From: Alphaproteobacteria bacterium
Lineage (GTDB): Bacteria > Myxococcota_A > UBA796 > UBA2385
Direction: 5' to 3'
Length of the DNA: 64,000 bases
NCBI GenBank assembly: GCA_020632755.1
Contig: JACKEY010000011.1
Span: forward strand, 62,001-126,000
Of the stretch, positions 1-8,611 are shown in pieces (positions within the stretch are counted from its first letter, which is position 1; each line of letters begins with the position of its first letter). Under the pieces are notes generated by a model. It had not been told where the DNA came from. It did not search any database and was given only the letters and a program-made list of their open reading frames with translations. A program made the translations under genes and the position numbers.

Positions 1-110
1 GTCCAGGTCTCGCGGTGGTCGTCGTCGAGGGGCACGGCGCACCCTATGCCGGGCGCGACCCCGCGTGCAGTGCTGGTTACGGCGTGCTCCCTCCCTCCGG
101 AAGCGCTCCC

Positions 111-2675
111 ATGACCCGCTACGATCCCGCGTCCATCGAGCCCAAGTGGCAGGCCAGCTGGGCCGACCAGCAGACCTTCCACGTCAGCGAGGACAGCGAC
201 AAGCCGAAGTTCTACGCGCTGTGCATGTTCCCGTACCCGTCGGGGTCGGGCCTGCACGTCGGGCACCCCGAGTCGTACACGGCCGTCGACATCGTGGCCC
301 GGTACAAGCGGATGAACGGGTTCAACGTGCTCAACCCGATCGGCTTCGACAGCTTCGGCCTGCCGGCCGAGCGGGCGGCCCAGCGCGAGAACCGGCACCC
401 CGCCGAGATCACGCGCGAGAACATCGCCTACTTCACCGAGCAGCTGCAGAAGCTGGGCTTCTCCTTCAACTGGGAGCGCGAGGTCAGCACCTGCGAGGTC
501 GACTACTACCGCTGGACCCAGTGGATCTTCCTGAAGCTGCACGAGCAGGGGCTGGCCTACCTGGCGGAGGTGCCGGTCAACTGGTGCCCGGCCCAGGGCA
601 CCGTCCTGGCCAACGAAGAGGTCGTGGACGGTCGCTACGTCGAGACCGGCGACCCCGTCGAGCGCCGGAACATGAAGCAGTGGATGCTGAAGATCACGGC
701 CTACGCCCAGCGGCTGCTGGACGACCTGGACGGTCTGGACTGGCCCGAAGGCGTGCTGGAGATGCAGCGCCAGTGGATCGGCCGGTCCGAAGGCGCAGAA
801 ATCGACTTCGAGATCGACGGCCACGGTCGGTTCACCGTCTACACGACCCGTCCGGACACCCTGTTCGGCGCGACCTACTGCGTGCTGGCGCCCGAGCACG
901 AGCTGGTCGGACGGATCACCACCGACGCCCAGCGTGCCGCGGTCGACGCCTACGTCGATGCCGCCCGCAACAAGTCCGACATGGAACGCCAGGTCGCCGC
1001 CGAGAAGGAGAAGACCGGTGTGTTCACCGGCGCCTACGCGACCAACCCGGTCAACGGCGAGAAGGTCCCGGTGTGGGTCGCCGACTACGTGCTCATCACC
1101 TACGGCACCGGCGCCATCATGGCCGTGCCGGCCCACGACGAGCGCGATCACGCCTTCGCGAAGAAGTTCGGCCTGGAGATCCGCCCCGTCTACCGGGTCG
1201 CGGACAGTGACCACGACTTCGACCAGGCCGCCTGGCCGGGCGAAGGCAACGCCGTGAACAGTGGCGCCTTCGACGGTCTGTCCGTCAAGCAGTTCAAGCC
1301 GGCCATCATCGACTGGCTCGAACAGAACGGTCACGGCACGCGCAAGGTCAACTACAAGCTGCGCGACTGGCTGTTCAGCCGCCAGCGCTACTGGGGCGAG
1401 CCCTTCCCCATCGTGCACACCGAAGACGGCCAGGTGCTGCCGCTGCCCTACGACGCGCTGCCCGTGGCCCTGCCGCACGTCGACGCCTACAAGCCGACCG
1501 AAGACGGTGACCCGCCGCTGGCGCGCGCCACCGACTGGCTGCACACGACCCTGGACGGTCGACCCGTCACCCGCGAGACCAACACCATGCCCCAGTGGGC
1601 GGGCTCGTGCTGGTACTACCTGCGGTACATGGACCCCCACAACGAGAACGAACCCTTCTCGCAGGCGGCGGCCCGGTACTGGAAGGACGTGGATCTGTAC
1701 ATCGGCGGCGTCGAGCACGCGGTCCTGCACCTGCTCTACGCGCGGTTCTGGCACAAGGTGCTGTACGACTGCGGCCTGGTCGCCACCAAGGAACCGTTCC
1801 AGAAGCTGTTCAACCAGGGCATGATCCTGGCCTTCGCCTACCGCGAGACCAGCGGGAAGTACCACCACCCCGACGCGGTCGAGCGCCGGGTCGGACAGAC
1901 CCGCACCATCGTGTCCGCCTGGTCCCAGGAACCGGTCGAGACCGACTGGTACGTGACCGGCACCGACATCGCGGTCGAAGAGAAGCTCGGCAAGATGGGC
2001 AAGTCGCTGAACAACAGCGTGGACCCGCTGGAGATCGTCGCCCGCTACGGCGCCGACACCCTGCGCATCTACGAGATGTTCATGGGCCCGCTGGAACAGG
2101 TCAAGCCCTGGCAGACCAGCGGCTGCGAAGGCATCCATCGCTTCCTGGGCCGCGTCTGGCGTCTGTTCGTGGACAAGGACACCGGCGAGACGCGGGCCTT
2201 CGGCGACAGCGACAAGGACGTCCGCAAGGCCCTGCACGTCGCGATCAAGGAAGCGACCGAGGGCATCGAGGCGCTCAAGTTCAACACGCCCGTCAGCAAG
2301 ATGATGGAGTTCGTGAACATCTGCAAGGGACAGACCCCCGGCCGGGCAGAAGCGGAAGCCTTCGCGCTGATCCTGTCGCCGTGGGCCCCGCACCTGGCCG
2401 AAGAGCTGTGGCAGCGGTGGGGGCATGAACAGTCCCTGTCCTACGAGCCCTGGCCCCAGGTCGACGAGAGCGCCCTGGTCGACGACACCCTCGAGATCAT
2501 CGTCCAGGTCATGGGCAAGAAGCGCGGCAGCATCCGCGTGGCCCACGACGCGACCCAGGACCAGGTCCTGGCCGCCGCCAAGGCCGAGCCGAACGTCGAC
2601 AAGCACATCGCCGGCAAGACCATCCGCAAGGAGATCTACGTGCCGGGCAAGCTGGTGAACATCGTCGCGAACTGA
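111..2675 (+). CDS. leuS: Leucyl-tRNA synthetase
   Basis: Class Ia leucyl-tRNA synthetase of 854 residues, which charges tRNA-Leu in the cytoplasm. The first ATP signature reads HVGH at residues 49-52. The CP1 editing insertion is recognisable from TTRPDTLFGA near 245 and GTGAIMAVPAHDERD at 332-346. The second signature reads KMGKS at 628-632, with Gly where most class I enzymes have Ser. The length is normal for bacterial LeuRS. The frame stays open upstream to position 15, but ATG 111 starts the conserved N-terminus (MTRYDP) and has GGAAG seven bases before it. The gene stands alone and converges on 2684-3409. Confidence 0.97.
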   Translation: MTRYDPASIEPKWQASWADQQTFHVSEDSDKPKFYALCMFPYPSGSGLHVGHPESYTAVDIVARYKRMNGFNVLNPIGFDSFGLPAERAAQRENRHPAEITRENIAYFTEQLQKLGFSFNWEREVSTCEVDYYRWTQWIFLKLHEQGLAYLAEVPVNWCPAQGTVLANEEVVDGRYVETGDPVERRNMKQWMLKITAYAQRLLDDLDGLDWPEGVLEMQRQWIGRSEGAEIDFEIDGHGRFTVYTTRPDTLFGATYCVLAPEHELVGRITTDAQRAAVDAYVDAARNKSDMERQVAAEKEKTGVFTGAYATNPVNGEKVPVWVADYVLITYGTGAIMAVPAHDERDHAFAKKFGLEIRPVYRVADSDHDFDQAAWPGEGNAVNSGAFDGLSVKQFKPAIIDWLEQNGHGTRKVNYKLRDWLFSRQRYWGEPFPIVHTEDGQVLPLPYDALPVALPHVDAYKPTEDGDPPLARATDWLHTTLDGRPVTRETNTMPQWAGSCWYYLRYMDPHNENEPFSQAAARYWKDVDLYIGGVEHAVLHLLYARFWHKVLYDCGLVATKEPFQKLFNQGMILAFAYRETSGKYHHPDAVERRVGQTRTIVSAWSQEPVETDWYVTGTDIAVEEKLGKMGKSLNNSVDPLEIVARYGADTLRIYEMFMGPLEQVKPWQTSGCEGIHRFLGRVWRLFVDKDTGETRAFGDSDKDVRKALHVAIKEATEGIEALKFNTPVSKMMEFVNICKGQTPGRAEAEAFALILSPWAPHLAEELWQRWGHEQSLSYEPWPQVDESALVDDTLEIIVQVMGKKRGSIRVAHDATQDQVLAAAKAEPNVDKHIAGKTIRKEIYVPGKLVNIVAN

Positions 2676-2683
2676 GCACGTGG

Positions 2684-3409
2684 CTACCGCGCGGGGGCCA
2701 GCACCCCCGCGAAGGCCCGCGCGTCGTTGGCCGCGGCGATCTCCGCAGCGGTCAGCGGCGTGTCGCTCGGCTGCACCACGTCGTCGATGAACACCTCGAT
2801 GTCGGCGCGCAGGGCGGCGCCGGCGTCGTTGTCGGCGGTCTGCAGCCAGCGGTCGAGGACGAAGGCCCGGCGGGCCTCGGGCGAGGGGAGGAGGGCGCCG
2901 TCGGGAGAGCGGCCCTCGTACCAGGCCGCGACCAGCTCCTGGCGCAGCGTGGTCCGGTGCAGGGCGAGGGACCGCCGCTGCAGGGCCGTCCGGTAGACCC
3001 GCAGGGCGTCTTCGGCGCCGTAGACGACGCGTGCTTCCTGGGCCGAGGCGACCTTGCCGCCGGACCAGCGACCGTGGACTTCGACCATGTGCCCTACGAC
3101 CTGGCCGTCTCCCGTCCGCAGCGGGCGCACGCCCAGGAGCTGGGGCGTGGCCAGCGGCGCCTTCACCTCGAGCCAGCCGTCGTGGTGGAACACCGCGCGC
3201 GCCTTCCACAGGCGGGCGCGCCGGAACACCGTGCGGCCGTCGCGCTGCACCATGCGCCCGAAGTCCATGCCGCCGAGGGTGGCTTCGACCTGCTGGCGGG
3301 CCTCGGCCAGGTCGCGCTCGGCGGTCACGACCAGGACCTCGTCGGGCTCCGCCCACGGGGGAGCGGGGCCGGCGAGGGCCAGGCGGGTGCAGGCGAGCAG
3401 GAGCAGCAC
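2684..3409 (-). CDS. Secreted or lipid-anchored hypothetical protein
   Basis: 241 residues from GTG 3409. No family was recognised. The N-terminus is hydrophobic (LLLLAC, then LALAGP), which fits a signal peptide or a short lipobox; the rest is soluble and rich in Arg and Ala. A rarer CTG start at 3448 would overlap the stop of the upstream gene (CTGA) and would add a basic n-region (TARRRS) before the hydrophobic core, giving a more typical signal peptide. The gene lies 35 bases after 3445-4743 on the same strand and probably shares its transcript. It converges on leuS with an 8-base gap. Confidence 0.7.
   Translation of the reverse strand: MLLLLACTRLALAGPAPPWAEPDEVLVVTAERDLAEARQQVEATLGGMDFGRMVQRDGRTVFRRARLWKARAVFHHDGWLEVKAPLATPQLLGVRPLRTGDGQVVGHMVEVHGRWSGGKVASAQEARVVYGAEDALRVYRTALQRRSLALHRTTLRQELVAAWYEGRSPDGALLPSPEARRAFVLDRWLQTADNDAGAALRADIEVFIDDVVQPSDTPLTAAEIAAANDARAFAGVLAPAR
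2690..2711. terminator. Hairpin 14 nt after leuS stop
   Basis: A perfect inverted repeat, CGCGGGGG and CCCCCGCG around a six-base loop, lies just after leuS and inside the 3' end of the convergent gene. It has no T tract, so action as a leuS terminator is only an inference. Confidence 0.3.
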
Positions 3410-3444
3410 GCCGGGGATCGTAGCAGCGGATCGGCGTCGAGCGG

Positions 3445-4743
3445 TCAGCCCCGCCGCCGCCGGGCCAGGAACCCGAACAGGCCGATCGCCACGCCCCACA
3501 GCGCGCTCGACGCGCCGACGGCGCTGCAGCCCTTGCCGTCGTCGCCGCCGTCGTCGCCGCCGTCGTCGCCGCCGTCTCCGCCGCCACTGTCGGCGCCACC
3601 GTCGGTGCCCCCATCCGTGCTTCCATCGGTGCCGCCGTCGGTGCCGCCGTCGGTGCCGCCGTCGGTGCCGCCGTCGTCGCACTCCTCGGTATCGTCGGCG
3701 TCGGTCAGCCCGTCGCAGTCGTTGTCGATGCCGTCTGCGCAGTCCTCGGCCGCGGCGCTGTTGGCGCTGGCCTCGTCGTCGTCGCAGTCGCCCTCGCAGG
3801 TGGCTTCGCCGTCGCCGTCCGCGTCGGCTTCGTCGGCGGGCAGGCTGCCGTCGCAGTCGTTGTCCAGCCCGTCGCAGATCTCGGTGGCGCCCGGGTAGCT
3901 CTGGTCGTCGCCGTCGTCGCAGTCGATCGCGCTGCCGTCGCGGTCGCGCGCGCAGTAGCCGTCCGCGTCGCCGTCGCCGCTGGCGTCGTCGCCGATGCAC
4001 AGGTCGCCGTCGTTGCAGACGCCGTCGCCGTCGTCATCGCCGGTGCCGTCGTCGCCGATGCACAGGTCGCTGTCGTTGCAGATGCCGTCGCTGTCGCTGT
4101 CGCCCGTGGCGTTGTTGCCGTAGCACTCGTCTTCGTCGTCGCAGATCCCGTCGTCGTCTTCGTCGGCCAGGTCGTCGCCGGCGCAGGTGTCGCAGACGTC
4201 GACGATGCTGTCGCCGTCGGTGTCGACGTCGTCTTCATCCATGTTGTCGGCGATGTCGCAGAAGTCGGCCCAGTAGCCGTCGGCATCGGGATCGCCCGGG
4301 ATCATCTCCAGGCACGAGAGGCTGGTGCCGCTGGTGTAGATGGCCGACCAGTAGATGGACTCGTCGGCCTCGGGCAGGTTCGACGACCGGACCTGCCAGC
4401 TCAGGTAGTCGCCCGCTTCGTCGGGGGTCCACTGGGTCGTGACGTTGTTCAGGGTCAGGCCGGAGTGGCCCCCGCCCGACACGCTGAAGTAGGTCCACGG
4501 GCCCGGCCACCCGCCGACGATCGCGCCGTCGTCGATGTCGAACTTGTCGGTGCCGCAGTTCGAACCGTGGTCGCCGGTGATGACCCAGCCGACGCTGTAG
4601 GTGCCCGACCCGGTCTGCACCATCTTGAAGGTGTACAGGTAGCTGCCGGAGTCCTCGGCCTCGACCGAGTAGTAGATCTCGACGTCGGCGGCGGCGGCGG
4701 TGGCGGGGACGAGCAGGGCCATCAGGGCGAGCGTGTTGCGCAT
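3445..4743 (-). CDS. MYXO-CTERM surface protein with Ca/metal-binding repeats
   Basis: 432 residues. The signal peptide is MRNTLALMALLVPATAAAA. An N-terminal domain of about 135 residues is followed by thrombospondin type 3-like repeats (DTDGDSIVDVCDTC, DSDSDGICNDSDLC; about 155-260) and two MopE-type motifs (DCDDGDDQSYPGATEICDG, then EDCADGIDNDCDG). A Gly-Asp-Thr linker leads to a C-terminal tail with an invariant-type Cys (GKGCSAV), one membrane helix and RRRRG. That tripartite tail matches the MYXO-CTERM sorting signal known from myxobacteria, which is cleaved and anchored on the cell surface. The start is set by GGAGGT five bases before ATG. Confidence 0.85.
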   Translation of the reverse strand: MRNTLALMALLVPATAAAADVEIYYSVEAEDSGSYLYTFKMVQTGSGTYSVGWVITGDHGSNCGTDKFDIDDGAIVGGWPGPWTYFSVSGGGHSGLTLNNVTTQWTPDEAGDYLSWQVRSSNLPEADESIYWSAIYTSGTSLSCLEMIPGDPDADGYWADFCDIADNMDEDDVDTDGDSIVDVCDTCAGDDLADEDDDGICDDEDECYGNNATGDSDSDGICNDSDLCIGDDGTGDDDGDGVCNDGDLCIGDDASGDGDADGYCARDRDGSAIDCDDGDDQSYPGATEICDGLDNDCDGSLPADEADADGDGEATCEGDCDDDEASANSAAAEDCADGIDNDCDGLTDADDTEECDDGGTDGGTDGGTDGGTDGSTDGGTDGGADSGGGDGGDDGGDDGGDDGKGCSAVGASSALWGVAIGLFGFLARRRRG

Positions 4744-4824
4744 GGGGGAACCTCCGTGTGGGGTCGGGTACGTTACCCGGGCCTGCTCGCCGCCCGACCC
4801 TCCGTGGGTCTTACAGGACCGCTC

Positions 4825-5175
4825 GTGACCGCCCTCGTCGCCCTCCTTCTCCTCAGCTGCAGCCGCTGCCCGGCCGACGACGAGTGGTTCACCATGGAAG
4901 ACGAGCTGTCCGCCGCCCAGGTGCTCAACATCGTCGAGCTCTACCACCTGGACTCCCCGTCGGACGCCAGCTGCGAGCAGATCTGCGAGACCACCTACGA
5001 GGTCTACCGGGGCTGGTTCGCCGCCGACATCAAGACCTGCGACTGGGCCTTCTCGCAGCAGGCCTACGACGACGCGCTCGGCCTGGACTCGGGGGGCGGC
5101 ACCGACTTCGACGCACCCGTCGGCAACATCGTCTGCCAGGGGCTGGGCGTGTCGGCGGCCTGCGCGCTGGAGTAG
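4825..5175 (+). CDS. Small Cys-rich lipoprotein
   Basis: 116 residues from GTG 4825. The short hydrophobic N-terminus ends in LLLLSC, so Cys12 is the likely lipidation site. The mature part has several further Cys residues (CEQIC, KTCDW, NIVCQG, AACALE) that could form disulfides. No family was recognised. It is divergent from 3445-4743 across 81 bases and is followed by a strong hairpin at 5195-5225. A longer in-frame reading upstream runs antisense to the neighbouring gene and was not used. Confidence 0.7.
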   Translation: MTALVALLLLSCSRCPADDEWFTMEDELSAAQVLNIVELYHLDSPSDASCEQICETTYEVYRGWFAADIKTCDWAFSQQAYDDALGLDSGGGTDFDAPVGNIVCQGLGVSAACALE

Positions 5176-5194
5176 TGCTTCGGCGAGACGACAA

Positions 5195-5225
5195 GACCCG
5201 GCACCGCGAGCTGCGGTACCGGGTC
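5195..5225. terminator. Bidirectional hairpin terminator
   Basis: Inverted repeat with 13-base arms and a single mismatch around the loop gagct. It sits between convergent genes 4825-5175 and 5258-6934. The minus-strand side is followed by a T-rich run (ttgtcgtct) and the plus-strand side by gttct. Confidence 0.6.
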
Positions 5226-5257
5226 GTTCTGCGTCGCCAGGGGAGGACCCGGGCTGG

Positions 5258-6934
5258 TCAGCGCGGCCCTTCCTCGACCGTGTCGGTCGAGCCGGAGTCC
5301 CCGCCGTCGAACACATAGCCGGAGCTGCCGGGGTCCGGACTCACGACGGCATCTACGCAGGCGTCGAACCTGATGTCGGTGGCCTCGAGCACCAGCGTGT
5401 CCAGATCGAGCTTCTTGAGGGTACAGCCCGTCTCGGACGGCGGCGCTCCGGGGCCGGCGAACTCGCCGCCGCCGTCGCTGCAGCTGTAGTCGCACTCCAG
5501 CATGTACAGCTCGCCCTCGTGGAAGGTCATGCCGCCGGACTGTCCCGCGCCGCCGCTGATGTAGCCGAGGTAGTCGTAGTCGCTGGTGGCCGGGTCGAGC
5601 AGGTAGAGCGGGCCGTAGGTGCCGCTCGGTGCCAGGAAGAGCAGTCCGTCGGCGTCGGCCGCCATGGCCGTGTTGCCCGTCCCGATGTCGTTCGCGGACT
5701 CGCCAACGACCGTCGTCGCACCGGTGGAGGTGTCGACGTTGAGCAGCTCGTCGCCCCAGTACCCGGTTCCCTCGGACCCCCAGTACTCCTCGGTCCAGGC
5801 CATCAGGTTGCTGCCGACGAAGGTGGCGTCGGGGGTCGAATAGTGGACCGTGGTGCCGTCGGTGCTCTCGCGCAGCGTACCGACAGCCGTGCCGGCGCCC
5901 GAGCCCTGATCGATGGTGTAGAGCTGACCCCGCCCAGACTGGCCGTTGCTGGTGCCGTACAGCGTCCCGTCCGGCGACCAGGCCAGACTGGTGATGCCGT
6001 CGCCGATGCTGCCCATCGCGATGACCGTGCCGCCGCCGATGTCCAGGCAGTACAGCATGCCGTCGTCCTGGCCACGGCCCTCGGCCAGGTAGACGCAGTC
6101 GACGTAGTCGAAGCCGTCGGTCTTGGTGATCGAGCCGACTTCCGTGGTGATGGTGACGTCGACCGTCATCGGCTCGTCGACCTTGGGGAACACGGCGGTC
6201 AGGGTCTGGTTGTCGACCACGACCACGTCGGTGGCGGCCTGGTCACCGACCTGCACGTCCACCGTCGAGACGGTCTCCCAGTCGAAGCCCAGGCCGCGGA
6301 TGGTGACGCTGGTGTCGACGTCGAAGTAGCCGCTGGACGGCTCGATGCGGTCGATGATCGGCGCGCACAGGGCGTCGGAACCACAGCTGGTGTCGTCGCA
6401 GTCGATGACGATGTTGCAGTTCTGGTCGACCTCGTCGTCGCAGACCTCGGGCGCGCCCGGGTAGGTCGTCGCTTCAGCGTCGTCGCAGTCACCGACGTGC
6501 TCGCCGTAGCCGCTCGGGGCCGCGCAGGCGGCGACCACGTCGTCGGGCAGGCCGAAGTTGTCGCCGTCGGCGTCCGCGTAGAACACGGACAGCGACGCGG
6601 CGTTGACGCCCGGGTCGGCGTCGTCGATCAGGTCGTCGCAGTCGTTGTCGATGTCGTCGCAGACCTCGTCGGCGCCGGGGTTCACCGCGGCGTCGGTGTC
6701 GTCGCAGTCGACGGTCTCGTCGTAGCCGTCGCCGTCGGCGTCGACGGCGCCCGTGGAGCCGTCGGTGTCGGTGTCGGTGTCGGTCCCGGTGGTGTCGGTG
6801 TCGGTGTCGGCGTCGGTGGTGTCGTCGCCGCCGTCGTCGCCGCCGGTGTCGTCGTCCTTGTCGCCGCAGGCGAGCAGCAGCCCGCTGGTGAGCGCCAGGA
6901 CGGAGGAGGACAGCATCAGGGTGCGCAGGGTCAT
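5258..6934 (-). CDS. Lipoprotein with MopE repeats, TIG domain and beta-propeller
   Basis: 558 residues. The lipoprotein signal ends in LLLAC, with lipidated Cys23 followed by GDKDDD. Next come an Asp/Thr/Gly linker (about 24-60), two MopE-type putative metal-binding motifs (DCDDTDAAVNPGADEVCDD and DCDDAEATTYPGAPEVCDD), a further DCDDTSC segment, and an IPT/TIG Ig-like domain opening with IDRIEPSSG (about 190-270). A repeat domain that looks like a beta-propeller follows (SLAWSPDGTLYG, AMAADADGLLFL; about 280-530). The C-terminus is acidic. It is the last of four paralogs (with 6960, 8612 and 10781) in the run downstream of the molybdenum genes. A CGGAGAAT Shine-Dalgarno precedes ATG 6934. 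Its ligand is unknown; MopE in Methylococcus binds copper. Confidence 0.85.
   Translation of the reverse strand: MTLRTLMLSSSVLALTSGLLLACGDKDDDTGGDDGGDDTTDADTDTDTTGTDTDTDTDGSTGAVDADGDGYDETVDCDDTDAAVNPGADEVCDDIDNDCDDLIDDADPGVNAASLSVFYADADGDNFGLPDDVVAACAAPSGYGEHVGDCDDAEATTYPGAPEVCDDEVDQNCNIVIDCDDTSCGSDALCAPIIDRIEPSSGYFDVDTSVTIRGLGFDWETVSTVDVQVGDQAATDVVVVDNQTLTAVFPKVDEPMTVDVTITTEVGSITKTDGFDYVDCVYLAEGRGQDDGMLYCLDIGGGTVIAMGSIGDGITSLAWSPDGTLYGTSNGQSGRGQLYTIDQGSGAGTAVGTLRESTDGTTVHYSTPDATFVGSNLMAWTEEYWGSEGTGYWGDELLNVDTSTGATTVVGESANDIGTGNTAMAADADGLLFLAPSGTYGPLYLLDPATSDYDYLGYISGGAGQSGGMTFHEGELYMLECDYSCSDGGGEFAGPGAPPSETGCTLKKLDLDTLVLEATDIRFDACVDAVVSPDPGSSGYVFDGGDSGSTDTVEEGPR
6755..6845. repeat. GTCGGT hexamer array coding a Thr-Asp linker
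   Basis: Tandem gtcggt-type units that code the (Thr-Asp)n linker of the 5258-6934 lipoprotein on the minus strand. The in-frame six-base unit would let the linker change length without breaking the gene. Confidence 0.6.
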
Positions 6935-6959
6935 GGGGATTCTCCGGTGGTTCTGGGGC

Positions 6960-8498
6960 TCAGTCGGCGAAGGAGGTGATGCTCTCGATGTCCTCGGGCA
7001 GCGTCATCTCGAGCTCGGTCAGCTCGAGCGTGTCCATGTCCAGGCGGTACATGACGCGTTCCGAGCCGCCGATGACGTACATCGAGCCACCGAACATCGC
7101 GCCGCTGGCCCGGCCGCCGTAGTCGCCACCCGACATGTAGCCGAGCAGCGTGCCTTCGCCGGTGGACACGTCCATCTCGTAGACCGAGGCGCCGTCGTAG
7201 GTGCCGTAGGGGAACAGGTAGACCGTGCCGTCGGGGTCGACGCCCATGCCGGTGTTCCCGCTGGAGGTGAACGACGTCACGAACTGGGTCACCACGCCGG
7301 TCGAGGTGTCGATGGTCACCATGTCGTCGTAGCTGCTGTTCATGCTGATCTCGGTCCAGCCGACCAGCGTGCTGCCCGTGAACGCGATGTCGGGGATGCT
7401 GCCGTGGGTGCCGCCTTCGACCGAGTCGGTCAGGTTGCCGATCTCGGTGGTCTCGAGGCTGCTCGGGTCGATCTTGAGCAGGGCGGCTTCGCTGCCGCGG
7501 CCGGTGGCTTCGGTCGCGTACAGGTAGCCGTCGGCGCCGGCCGCCAGGCCGGTGACGGCGTAGTCCAGCGCGCCCAGGTTCAGCACCGACCCGGACGTCG
7601 GCACGATGCAGTACAGGTTGCCGGGGACGCCGCCGGAGCCCTGGGCGCCGTAGATGCAGTCGACCCACTCGAAGCCGTCGGTGACCGTGACGTCGCCGTT
7701 GTCGTTCGACAGCACCACGTCGACGGTGCCGGTGTCCGTGGCCGCCGGCAGGCTGCAGGCGACCTGCGTGTCGTCGAGCACGATGACATCGCCGCAGGTG
7801 ACGCCACCCACGGTGACGGTGGTCTCGCCGGCCGTGTCCCAGGCGAAGCCGCTGCCGCGCAGCACCAGGTTCACGTCGAAGCCGGTCGCGCCGACCGGCG
7901 GGACGATCTCGTCGATGATGGCGACACAGGCGGAGTCGCCGCCGCAGCTGCTGTCGTCGCAGTCCAGCACCAGGTTGCAGTTCTGGTCGATGCGGTCGTC
8001 GCAGACTTCGTCCGCGCCCGGGTAGATCGTGGCGTCGCCGTCGTCGCAGTCGCCCACGGTCTCCGAGAAGCCGCTGGGCGCGCTGCAGGCCAGCACGGTC
8101 TCGCGGTCGGAGCCGATGCCGTCGCCGTCGCCGTCGCTGAAGAAGATGCTGGTGGAGTCGGCCGACAGCCCGGGATCCGCGTCGTCGATCAGGTCGTCGC
8201 AGTCGTTGTCGATGTCGTCGCAGACCTCGTCCGCGCCCGGGTTGATCGCCGCGTTGCTGTCGTCGCAGTCGACGGTCTCGTCGAAGCCGTCGCCGTCCGC
8301 GTCCACCGCGTCGGTGGTGCCGTCGGTGTCGGTGTCGGCGTCGGTGTCGGCGTCGGTGTCGGTGGTGTCGGTGGTGTCGGTGGTGTCGTCACCACCGTCG
8401 TCACCGCCGGTGTCGTCGTCCTTGTCGCCACAGGCGAACAGCAGGCCCGCGGTCAGCGCCAGGACGGAAGAGGAGAGCAGCAGGGAGCGAGCGCGCAT
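6960..8498 (-). CDS. Lipoprotein with MopE repeats, TIG domain and beta-propeller
   Basis: 512 residues, a paralog of 5258-6934 and 8612-10156. Lipidation is expected at Cys23 (LLFAC), followed by GDKDDDTGG. The order is: Thr/Asp linker, MopE motifs (DCDDSNAAINPGADEVCDD, DCDDGDATIYPGADEVCDD), a TIG-like domain (IDEIVPPVGATGFD), then propeller-like repeats (GVDPDGTVYLF, LAAGADGYLYAT). The frame opens 14 codons earlier, but ATG 8498 starts the charged n-region (MRARS) and has GAGGTTGCC directly before it. The gap to 5258-6934 is 25 bases, so the two are probably co-transcribed. Export to the cell surface is inferred from the lipobox; the function is unknown. Confidence 0.85.
   Translation of the reverse strand: MRARSLLLSSSVLALTAGLLFACGDKDDDTGGDDGGDDTTDTTDTTDTDADTDADTDTDGTTDAVDADGDGFDETVDCDDSNAAINPGADEVCDDIDNDCDDLIDDADPGLSADSTSIFFSDGDGDGIGSDRETVLACSAPSGFSETVGDCDDGDATIYPGADEVCDDRIDQNCNLVLDCDDSSCGGDSACVAIIDEIVPPVGATGFDVNLVLRGSGFAWDTAGETTVTVGGVTCGDVIVLDDTQVACSLPAATDTGTVDVVLSNDNGDVTVTDGFEWVDCIYGAQGSGGVPGNLYCIVPTSGSVLNLGALDYAVTGLAAGADGYLYATEATGRGSEAALLKIDPSSLETTEIGNLTDSVEGGTHGSIPDIAFTGSTLVGWTEISMNSSYDDMVTIDTSTGVVTQFVTSFTSSGNTGMGVDPDGTVYLFPYGTYDGASVYEMDVSTGEGTLLGYMSGGDYGGRASGAMFGGSMYVIGGSERVMYRLDMDTLELTELEMTLPEDIESITSFAD
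8311..8390. repeat. GTCGGT hexamer array coding a Thr-Asp linker
   Basis: Tandem gtcggt, gtcggc and gtggtgtcg units inside the 6960-8498 lipoprotein, coding its acidic Thr-Asp linker. The array differs in length and order from those of the paralogs. Confidence 0.6.
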
Positions 8499-8611
8499 GG
8501 CAACCTCGTGGCCGAAGGGTGATCTCGGGGAGGGTAGCACCCCTCATCCGATCGATCGACCCCTCCGGCCTGTGGCCGCCCTGGAACCGTTCGCGCCCCG
8601 GGGAACGCCGC

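Noticed and set aside
15..110. Upstream start of leuS
   Set aside because: The 32 extra residues have no likeness to LeuRS N-termini, and ATG 111 has a ribosome site.
6753..8522. Long open frames on the plus strand opposite the acidic lipoproteins (also 5519-6979, 8519-10294, 39601-41769, 44444-47650)
   Set aside because: They are mirror images of the Asp/Thr/Gly-rich genes, made of Val/Ala/Gly repeats without motifs or ribosome sites. GC-rich acidic repeats leave the opposite strand open.
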